A stretch of 64,000 nucleotides of DNA, from the NCBI RefSeq assembly GCF_003576475.1, contig NZ_QWGR01000007.1:192799-256798 (forward strand). Direction: 5' to 3'. A program made the translations under genes and the position numbers. Each line of letters starts with the position of its first letter. Within the stretch, counting starts at the first letter, position 1. The notes beneath the pieces are model-generated. The model ran no database searches, had not been told where the DNA came from, and was given only the letters and a program-made list of their open reading frames with translations. Shown piece after piece: positions 57,223-64,000 of this stretch. This DNA is from Maribellus luteus. Lineage in GTDB: Bacteria; Bacteroidota; Bacteroidia; Bacteroidales; Prolixibacteraceae.

Positions 57223-57894
57223 ATGATTACACTGGAAACATTTGGAGCAAGCAGCCGGGAGCGGGTAGAACGGGCCATTCAAAAACTGCAGGAAGGAAAA
57301 GGTATTTTATTGGTGGATGATGAGAATCGTGAAAATGAGGGCGATCTGATCTTTCCGGCCAAAACAATGACAGCAAAAGATATGGCTCTGATGATTCGCG
57401 AATGCAGCGGAATTGTTTGCTTGTGTTTGACCGATGAGAAATGCCAGGCGCTGGGCTTGCGGCCAATGGTTGAATCGAATACAAGCAAAAATCAAACGGC
57501 TTTTACGATTTCCATCGAGGCTAAAAGAGGCGTTTCCACGGGCGTTTCGGCGCAAGACCGGGTAACTACCATTCAAACAGCTATTGCGGATGATGCGAGG
57601 GCGGAGGATTTGTCGCATCCGGGGCATGTATTTCCGTTGAGAGCCCAAAACAACGGCGTTTTTGATCGTCGCGGACATACCGAAGGCAGTGTGGATTTGG
57701 TGCGCCTGGCTGGCTTGGGAGAGGCTGCCATCTTGTGCGAACTAACCAATGTAGACGGTACCATGGCACGTTTGCCCGAAGTAATGGACTTCGCACTAAA
57801 GCATGATACAACCGTTGCCACAATTGAGGACATTTACCAGTATCGGAAGCAGCTTATCAATGCCAGTCTGAAGGAAGAACCTGCTTTCTCTTAA
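57223..57894 (+). CDS. ribB: 3,4-dihydroxy-2-butanone-4-phosphate synthase
   Basis: The 223-residue enzyme forms the four-carbon riboflavin precursor from ribulose 5-phosphate. The signature [11 protein letters not shown] (about 32-42), [12 protein letters not shown], and [11 protein letters not shown] with the conserved His are present. There is no GTP cyclohydrolase II domain, so it is the single-domain form. The ribosome-binding site AGAGGAG (8 bases before ATG) is strong for this group. An FMN riboswitch precedes it. Confidence 0.96.
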   Translation: MITLETFGASSRERVERAIQKLQEGKGILLVDDENRENEGDLIFPAKTMTAKDMALMIRECSGIVCLCLTDEKCQALGLRPMVESNTSKNQTAFTISIEAKRGVSTGVSAQDRVTTIQTAIADDARAEDLSHPGHVFPLRAQNNGVFDRRGHTEGSVDLVRLAGLGEAAILCELTNVDGTMARLPEVMDFALKHDTTVATIEDIYQYRKQLINASLKEEPAFS

Positions 57895-58324
57895 TTTTCG
57901 GCAGGAAAAGAATCTGATGGTATAATTACTCCATTGTTCCATTGAAATAGCTACTCTTTATTCACAAATATGACTTTCAAAAAACGGGAGAATAAAAAAC
58001 AGATAATAAGGAATAACGAATAAGAAAGTGTCGGAAACAGAATAAACTGAGCTAACCCTTGCTGATTTCTTATTCCTTATTCCATGTTTCTTATTAAAGT
58101 CGTTCATATTTTCTTCAAATTTCAATAAAAAGAAGGTGTGTATAAAGGTTAGATTGAAACAGGGAATGATTCTATCAAGGCGAACCCGATACTGTTTCAT
58201 TATTCCGTACACAGCTTTGTCCCGCTGGTGATTCCTATATTCATTCCGGTTTTATCCGCGATGCTTGACACTTTTCATTAAATTTGCTTGTAAAAATGCT
58301 TAACGGAATAAAATTTACAGCAAT
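57895..58324. other. Gene-free stretch upstream of the M81-type gene
   Basis: AT-rich with repeated TTATTCC-type words (about 58020-58100) and TATTCCG near 58201; no convincing gene. It should contain the promoter of the 58325 operon. Confidence 0.45.
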
Positions 58325-59887
58325 ATGAGAAGAATGCTTCACTTACTAATGCTGGCAGGCCTGGTTCTTTCACTGGGGTGCAACAGCAAGAAAGCAAAAG
58401 AATTGCCACGCGTAGCCATTGCAGGCCTGGCGATCGAATCCAGTACCTTTTCCCCTGCACAATCGGGGATCGATGCTTTTAAGGCAAGAAGGGGAGAAGA
58501 GATCTTCTCGTACTACCCGTTTATGGCCGACAGTGCCCCCGATCGTCAGCGGGCACAGTGGTTCCCGACTTTACGCGGCCATGCGCTGCCTGGCGGTATA
58601 GTTACGCGCGAAGCCTACGAAACATTGCTGGGCGAAATGCTCGATCGCCTGCGTGAGAACCTTCCGTACGACGGTCTTTTCTTTGATATTCATGGAGCCA
58701 TGAGTGTGGTAGGTCTCGACGATCCGGAAGGCGATATGATTGAACGCATCCGCGAAGTGGTGGGCCCCAAAACCATTATTTCCACCTCGATGGATTTACA
58801 CGGAAACGTGACCGAACGACTGGCACGCGAAAGCGACCTGATTACCTGTTACCGGATGGCACCTCACGAAGATGCGCTGGAATCGAAACAACGTGCCCTG
58901 GAAAACCTGCTCGACCGTTTGGAGAGCGGCAAAGGAAAACCCAAATACAAAGCCTGGATTCCGGTTCCGATTTTACTTCCCGGAGAAAAAACCAGCACCC
59001 GCATTGAGCCCGGGAAAAGTTTGTATGCCAAAGTTGAGCCGCTCACCGAACAAGAGGGAGTGACTGATGCTGCCATTTGGATTGGCTATGCCTGGGCCGA
59101 CGAGCCCCGCAACCGTGGCGTGGTAATGGCTTATGGCGACGATAAAGAGGCAGTGGGTAAAGCAGCCGAAGAACTGGCAAAAAGCTTTTGGGATGTGCGC
59201 GAACAGTTCGAGTTCGTGGCGCCTGTAGCCGATTTGGATGAGTGTTTGAATACCGCTATTGCATTTGAAGGGCAGCCTTTTATCATCAGCGATATGGGTG
59301 ATAACCCTACTGCAGGAGGCGCTGGTGATGTAACCTGGACGCTAACCGAAATATTAAAACGAAAAGAATTTCAAAAAGAAGACGGTCCTTCACTGATCTA
59401 TGCATCCATTCCAGGTCCTGCTTTGGTAGAAAAAGCACTGGAAGTAGGAGTGGGAGGACAGGTTAGCGAATTGGTTGGTGCGCAGGTCGACAATCGCTAT
59501 GCGCCGCCAGTGAAACTTACCGGTACCGTAACTGCCATCAAACAAGGCGATCAGAACGCAAAAACAGAAGTGGTGGTTCAAACGGGCAGTGTGAAAGTGA
59601 TAGTTACACAGAAACGTAAGCCGTATCACTATGAAAAGGATTTTACCGACTTGGATCTCAACCCGCGAGAAACCGATATCGTAGTGGTTAAAATTGGCTA
59701 CCTGGTTCCCGAATTGTACAACATGCGGGCAGACTGGCTGATGGCACTGACTCCTGGTGGTGTGGATCAGGATCTGGAGCGGCTCGGCTACAAGCGTATT
59801 ATTCGTCCGATGTTTCCATTGGACAAAGACATGGATACACCCGATCTGAGTGCACGTTTCATTCCGCAATCGGGTAGTTCGAATTAA
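58325..59887 (+). CDS. M81-family (MlrC-like) lipoprotein peptidase
   Basis: The 520-residue protein has a lipoprotein signal (GLVLSLGC, Cys 19) and the DUF1485/MlrC core: IAGLAIESSTFSP, LFFDIHGAMSVVGLDDPEGD, STSMDLHGNVTERLA and RMAPHEDA (conserved Asp, His and Arg residues of the metal site), with DMGDNPTAGGAGDVTW near 330. The family is related to microcystin-degrading MlrC. It probably acts in the envelope. It is followed 40 bases later by the next lipoprotein gene, likely an operon. Confidence 0.85.
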   Translation: MRRMLHLLMLAGLVLSLGCNSKKAKELPRVAIAGLAIESSTFSPAQSGIDAFKARRGEEIFSYYPFMADSAPDRQRAQWFPTLRGHALPGGIVTREAYETLLGEMLDRLRENLPYDGLFFDIHGAMSVVGLDDPEGDMIERIREVVGPKTIISTSMDLHGNVTERLARESDLITCYRMAPHEDALESKQRALENLLDRLESGKGKPKYKAWIPVPILLPGEKTSTRIEPGKSLYAKVEPLTEQEGVTDAAIWIGYAWADEPRNRGVVMAYGDDKEAVGKAAEELAKSFWDVREQFEFVAPVADLDECLNTAIAFEGQPFIISDMGDNPTAGGAGDVTWTLTEILKRKEFQKEDGPSLIYASIPGPALVEKALEVGVGGQVSELVGAQVDNRYAPPVKLTGTVTAIKQGDQNAKTEVVVQTGSVKVIVTQKRKPYHYEKDFTDLDLNPRETDIVVVKIGYLVPELYNMRADWLMALTPGGVDQDLERLGYKRIIRPMFPLDKDMDTPDLSARFIPQSGSSN

Positions 59888-59926
59888 CAGTGTAATTTCA
59901 TAAAAGTATAATCTAAACCAACAACA

Positions 59927-61396
59927 ATGAGATCAGTTAGTAACTGTGTTTTGATGCTGCTTGTGCTGTTTTTAGCAGCCTGCCGGCCATCTGTACCCGT
60001 GGGAGAATGGCAGCCTATGTTTGACGGAAAAACGCTTGATGGCTGGAAAAAAGCTGCCGAGCATCCCGAAAGTTTTACCGTTGAAGACAATGCCATTAAA
60101 TGTTCGGGAGAACGGAGTCATCTTTTTTACAAAGGGAACTTCACCAACTTTGAATGGGAAGCCGAAGTGAAAACACTTGAAAAAGCCAATTCCGGCGTTT
60201 ATATTTCCACAAAATACCAGGCGGAAGGTTATCCCGAGAGTGGTTATGAAATTCAGATTAACAATTCGCACCGGGGGCCGTCGAAAGCACATCCGGAACG
60301 CAGAAAAACAGGCAGTATAAACGGTATCCGGAATGTTTACTATCCCTTTGTAAAAGACAACGAGTGGTTCAGAATAAGAATAAAAGTGGTGGAGAACGTG
60401 GTGGAGGTTTTTCTGAACGATGTAAAAGTGAATGAATATACACAACCCGAAAATCCCTGGCGTTGGGAAGGTGCAGAAAATTACCTGCTTGGCGAAGGAA
60501 CCATTGCTTTGCAGTCGCACGACCCGGAAAGTACCACTTATTACCGGAACCTCCGGATTCGTGCTTTGCCCAAAGGAGAGCAAAAGCAAGTGGAAGATGT
60601 GCAGTGGGATGCCATTGTTACCAAACTAATGCGGGCCGGATTTCCACTGGTTGATTACCATGTGCATCTGAAAGGCGGTTTAACCATTGAAGAAGTGGTG
60701 GCGAACTCACAACGTTTGGGAATTAACTACGGAGTAGCGCCCAATTGCGGTTTGCATTTCCCGGTTACCGACGATGCTTCGTTGTATCAGTACATTGAAG
60801 AAGTTAAAGGCAGCCCTACTTTTAAAGGAATGCAGGCCGAGGGCAGGGAATGGGTGACCTTGTTTTCGCCCGAAGCCATTTCAAAATTTGATTATGTATT
60901 TACGGATGCCATGACATTTACCGACCGCAAAGGACGCCGGAACCGGATCTGGATTCCGGAAGAAGTTTGGGTGGATGACAAGCAACAGTTTATGGATGAT
61001 TTGGTGGCTAAAATTGAAGCGATTTTTTCGCAGGAACCGGTCGATATTTATGTGAACCCAACGGTTTTGCCGGCACAGTTAATGCCCGAATACGACCAGT
61101 TGTGGACAAAAGAACGCATGGCGAAAGTGATAAAAGTTCTGGCGGATAACGGAATTGCGCTGGAGATCAACGCACGGTACAAAACTCCGCATGCAGAGAT
61201 GATTAAAATGGCAAAAGAGGCCGGTGTGAAATTCTCGTTCGGAACCAATAATGTAACCAACGATCTGGGACATTTGCAGTATTGCCTTGAAATGATTCAG
61301 GAATGCGGACTTACACCCGGCGATATGTTTGAGGTGAAACCGGATGCTGAGAAACCGATCAATGTAAAAGGTCTGCCTGCCCATATTACGGGCTAA
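59927..61396 (+). CDS. Lipoprotein with DUF1080 domain fused to a PHP-like domain
   Basis: The 489-residue protein has a lipoprotein signal (VLFLAAC) and a DUF1080/concanavalin-like domain (about 28-215: WQPMFDGKTLDGWKKAAE, SGVYISTKYQ, YRNLRI). The C-terminal domain (about 235-489) has LVDYHVHLKGGLTIEEV with the H-x-H motif of PHP/amidohydrolase metal sites and VKFSFGTNNVTN. DUF1080 domains bind or hydrolyse sugars. This fusion is not one I know. It lies next to the M81-type gene, so both may act on one envelope substrate. Confidence 0.75.
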   Translation: MRSVSNCVLMLLVLFLAACRPSVPVGEWQPMFDGKTLDGWKKAAEHPESFTVEDNAIKCSGERSHLFYKGNFTNFEWEAEVKTLEKANSGVYISTKYQAEGYPESGYEIQINNSHRGPSKAHPERRKTGSINGIRNVYYPFVKDNEWFRIRIKVVENVVEVFLNDVKVNEYTQPENPWRWEGAENYLLGEGTIALQSHDPESTTYYRNLRIRALPKGEQKQVEDVQWDAIVTKLMRAGFPLVDYHVHLKGGLTIEEVVANSQRLGINYGVAPNCGLHFPVTDDASLYQYIEEVKGSPTFKGMQAEGREWVTLFSPEAISKFDYVFTDAMTFTDRKGRRNRIWIPEEVWVDDKQQFMDDLVAKIEAIFSQEPVDIYVNPTVLPAQLMPEYDQLWTKERMAKVIKVLADNGIALEINARYKTPHAEMIKMAKEAGVKFSFGTNNVTNDLGHLQYCLEMIQECGLTPGDMFEVKPDAEKPINVKGLPAHITG

Positions 61397-61428
61397 ATAG
61401 ATCTATAATTATATAGTGTGCTGGTCGA

Positions 61429-62151
61429 TTAAAAGAAGTCAATTTTCTGCTTGTAATCGGCCAGTATTTGTTTTTTGTCGATGGCAAACAGAATTAGTTC
61501 CACTACCTGCCGGTCGGAGAAAGAGGCCCGGTTAATCATCAGGTCGAAATGCACTTCGTGCGATTGTTCGGCCCTGATTGCTTTTCGGAAAGTTACCCGT
61601 TCTTTTTCAACCCGCTCAATAAAAGCGATTGCTTCGGCGCGCGATAAATTGTTGTTGCACATAATGTTTTTGAGCCGGTATTCAAGCGGTGCTTCCAAGC
61701 GGATATGAAGCGCATTTTTGATATCGGCGGCAATAATGTGCCCCGCTCTTCCAACAATGATATTGAACCCGTTTATTGCCAGCGATCGGACTACTTCTTT
61801 TACGGTATTCGCGATCTTCGCTTCGCTTTTGTAACGCTTTTCTCCAAATGCTGTCAGAATTTGCTCAAAAGTGTAACTGTCTTCTTTATTGAGTGCTTTT
61901 AATACCTTTTCAGGTGCCAGATTCAGTTCGCGGGCACTTTCATAAAAGATCTCTTTGCTAAGTACTTTCCAGTCGGCAAGCATCCGCTGTTTGTTTAATT
62001 CTGTTGCCAGCAGATTGGCCACTTTTAGTCCGTTACAACCCACTTCCCGCGAAATGGTTATAACAGGCCCGGCAGCTCCGACATGCCCTTTCTGAAAGGA
62101 TTTCTCCTCCTGTAAGCGGCTGTTTAAATAGCTCATTAACGAGTTGCCCAT
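61429..62151 (-). CDS. Cytidylate-kinase-like protein
   Basis: The 240-residue protein has a P-loop-like start ITISREVGCNGLKVANLLA (about 31-49), which in the cytidylate-kinase-like family replaces the strict GxxxxGK, and IIVGRAGHIIA (about 135-145) with LEAPLEYRL. The family probably phosphorylates a nucleotide or another small molecule. It is convergent with the DUF1080 gene. Confidence 0.85.
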   Translation of the reverse strand: MGNSLMSYLNSRLQEEKSFQKGHVGAAGPVITISREVGCNGLKVANLLATELNKQRMLADWKVLSKEIFYESARELNLAPEKVLKALNKEDSYTFEQILTAFGEKRYKSEAKIANTVKEVVRSLAINGFNIIVGRAGHIIAADIKNALHIRLEAPLEYRLKNIMCNNNLSRAEAIAFIERVEKERVTFRKAIRAEQSHEVHFDLMINRASFSDRQVVELILFAIDKKQILADYKQKIDFF

Positions 62152-62384
62152 GACGTTTAGATTTTTAGTTGATCAATTTAATTTACGACGATTCATTTAA
62201 ATATGTTATGTTTTTAAAGCATGCATTTAACAAAAAATGATCGATTAAGACGTGAAGTTAACCTGACAGGCGTCAGCCAAATTTCAGATGATTTAGTCTA
62301 TTTTTAAGACTTATTAAATTTTGCATTTACGCATTTGGTGAGATTAATTGTATTTTCGAAAACTCATAACAATATTCAAATACT

Positions 62385-63776
62385 ATGTTTGACAAAAGTA
62401 CATACAGTAACAGAAGGAAGGCTCTGAAAACAAAAGGATTAACTGGCATTGCGCTGATTTTGGGCAATATGGAAGCTCCGATGAATTACAGGGATAATAC
62501 CTATCATTTCAGACAAGACAGCAATTTTTTATATTTCTTTGGCCTTGACTTTCCCGGGCTGGCAGGCATTGTGGATTTCGACAGTGGCGAAGATTTTATT
62601 TTTGGAAACGATGTGGACATTGAAGACATTATTTGGATGGGGCCACAGGTTACATTGCAGGAAAACGCCGCAAAAGCGGGAATTACCAATACTGCACCTT
62701 TTGCCAAAGTTTTTGACCTGGTAAAAGCAGCAAAAGATGCCGGACGAAAAGTACATTTTCTTCCTCCTTACCGGGCCGAGAACAAATTGTTACTCGAAAA
62801 TCTGCTGGGAACTTCGGCACAGTCGATCAATACCCATGCTTCGCTCGATTTGATCAAAGCGGTTATTTCGCTTCGTGAAGTAAAAGAAGCACAGGAAGTT
62901 GAAGAAATAAAGAAAGCTTGTGCCACGGGTTATCAAATGCATGTTGCGGCGATGAAGATGGCGCTCCCCGGAAACTGGGAACAAAAAATTGCAGGAACAA
63001 TCGAAGGAATTGCCCTGGCCGGAGGTGGAATGACTTCGTTCCCCATTATTCTTTCGATGAACGGCGAAACACTGCACAATCACGACCACTCACAAATTTT
63101 GCAGGAAGGTCGTTTAATGCTTTGCGATGCCGGCGCCGAATCGTTGTTGCACTATGCTTCTGATTTTACCCGTACTACGCCGGTGGGAGGTAAGTTCACA
63201 CAAAAACAACGCGAAATCTACGAAATTGTATTGGCGGCCAACAACACTGCCACCGCACTTTCAAAGCCGGGAGTCACTTATTTGTCAGTTCATCTGGCGG
63301 CCTGCGAAGTGCTTGCTGCGGGGTTGAAAGACTTGGGACTGATGAAAGGTGATGTAAAAGAGGCGGTTAAAAATGGTGCACATGCTATGTTCCTGCCTCA
63401 TGGTCTGGGTCATATGATGGGACTGGATGTTCACGATATGGAGGACCTGGGACAAATTTATGTTGGATATGACGACGAAGTTCGTCCGGTAGATCAGTTT
63501 GGAACAGCCTATTTACGCATGGGTAAACGCCTGAAACCGGGATACGTGATCACCAACGAACCTGGATGTTATTTCATACCCGCGCTTATTGACAAGTGGC
63601 AGGCAGAAGGCATCAACAAAGATTTCATCAACTTCGATAAAGTAAATGAATACCGCGATTTTGGTGGCATTCGTCTGGAAGACGACATTTTGATTACCGA
63701 AACCGGTGCCGAAATCATCGGAGAACGGGTGCCGATTACGCCTGAAGAAATAGAGGCAGTTGTAGCAAAGGGCTAA
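62385..63776 (+). CDS. Aminopeptidase P family protein (M24)
   Basis: The 463-residue enzyme has the AMP_N N-terminal domain (about 1-140: FRQDSNFLYFFGLDFPGLAG) and the pita-bread catalytic domain with metal ligands in LCDAGAESLLHYASDFTRT (two Asp), HGLGHMMGLDVHD (His), ITNEPGCYFIP (Glu) and IRLEDDILIT (Glu). It removes N-terminal residues preceding proline. A strong terminator lies after it. Confidence 0.93.
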   Translation: MFDKSTYSNRRKALKTKGLTGIALILGNMEAPMNYRDNTYHFRQDSNFLYFFGLDFPGLAGIVDFDSGEDFIFGNDVDIEDIIWMGPQVTLQENAAKAGITNTAPFAKVFDLVKAAKDAGRKVHFLPPYRAENKLLLENLLGTSAQSINTHASLDLIKAVISLREVKEAQEVEEIKKACATGYQMHVAAMKMALPGNWEQKIAGTIEGIALAGGGMTSFPIILSMNGETLHNHDHSQILQEGRLMLCDAGAESLLHYASDFTRTTPVGGKFTQKQREIYEIVLAANNTATALSKPGVTYLSVHLAACEVLAAGLKDLGLMKGDVKEAVKNGAHAMFLPHGLGHMMGLDVHDMEDLGQIYVGYDDEVRPVDQFGTAYLRMGKRLKPGYVITNEPGCYFIPALIDKWQAEGINKDFINFDKVNEYRDFGGIRLEDDILITETGAEIIGERVPITPEEIEAVVAKG

Positions 63777-63851
63777 TGCTGTAAATGTGTTATGGTCAGT
63801 AAAAATGAGCAAGCCTTAGTATTTTTCTGCTATAACACTTTAAACATATTG

Positions 63852-63895
63852 AAACGCAGCCGGGAAAAGTTAGCTAGTCCCGGCTGCGTTTTTAC
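63852..63895. terminator. Bidirectional terminator
   Basis: AAACGCAGCCGGGA pairs perfectly with TCCCGGCTGCGTTT (63852-63865 with 63878-63891), flanked by T residues on the right. It separates two convergent genes. Confidence 0.92.
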
Positions 63896-63901
63896 TTCGT
63901 A

Positions 63902-64000
63902 TTATCCTTGCTGAGGATTAAGGATATGATCGTAGAAATAACGCATTTCGAGCATTATTTCGTCGCGCACCTTCATGCATTTGTCCCTGATCTCTTCGTG
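63902..64000 (-). CDS. 3' end of an unrecognised gene (cut by window edge)
   Basis: On the minus strand the last 32 codons are open to a TAA at 63902-63904, giving HEEIRDKCMKVRDEIM and LEMRYFYDHILNPQQG. It is convergent with the aminopeptidase gene and sits directly beyond the shared terminator, as a real gene end would. I do not recognise the family. Confidence 0.6.
   Translation of the reverse strand, partial: HEEIRDKCMKVRDEIMLEMRYFYDHILNPQQG

Overview
The window reads as a piece of chromosome from a marine or sediment Bacteroidota, most likely order Bacteroidales/Marinilabiliales. This is inference from gene content and signals; no rRNA or other direct marker is present. The basis is: Bacteroidota-type promoters (TTTG, then about 19 bases, then TAnnTTTG) at many starts; fused E1 alpha/beta 2-oxoacid dehydrogenase; TonB-dependent receptors with carboxypeptidase-like N-terminal domains; a short RpoD-type sigma factor lacking region 1.1; and RRM and cold-shock proteins in one transcription unit. 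Base composition is moderate in the genes and clearly AT-rich in 7.74-9.75 kb. No tRNA or rRNA gene, insertion sequence or CRISPR array was found.

Layout. 0-7.7 kb: two-component system, membrane glycosyltransferase (GT39 type), membrane-bound LuxR-type regulator, a small membrane protein, and a surface metalloprotease/beta-propeller/barrel protein. 7.74-9.75 kb: AT-rich gene-poor stretch with a small XRE-type regulator followed by three consecutive promoter-plus-terminator units with no reading frame, probably three small RNAs. 9.75-21 kb: housekeeping genes (pyrK-pyrD, 2-oxoacid dehydrogenase E2 and E1 with a flavodoxin, pyrG-yidC, fabI). 21.4-33.1 kb: an M49-like lipoprotein peptidase, then a heavy-metal (probably copper/silver) cluster: small His/Cys-rich secreted protein, CusB-, CusA- and TolC-type genes, a second His/Cys-rich protein, a TonB receptor and an HMA metal-binding protein.

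33.1-57 kb is accessory. It has single genes of varied function separated by repeat-rich gaps. Two arrays of 42-bp tandem repeats (7 copies at 33.3 kb, 18 copies at 50.3-51.0 kb) keep perfect register and share the same internal layout. There are also paired 132-bp repeats with an 18-bp palindrome, and two A/B repeat modules on either side of a NUDIX gene. The most striking gene is at 45.0-46.5 kb: a protein whose N-terminus resembles the conserved leader of contractile-injection/DUF4157-type secreted proteins and whose C-terminal part looks like a TcdA/TcdB-type glycosyltransferase toxin with a DxD motif.

57-64 kb: FMN riboswitch with ribB, an M81-type lipoprotein peptidase next to a lipoprotein fusing a DUF1080 domain to a PHP-like domain, a cytidylate-kinase-like protein, an aminopeptidase P and the 3' end of an unrecognised gene.

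All family assignments come from reading motifs by eye. No similarity search was run.
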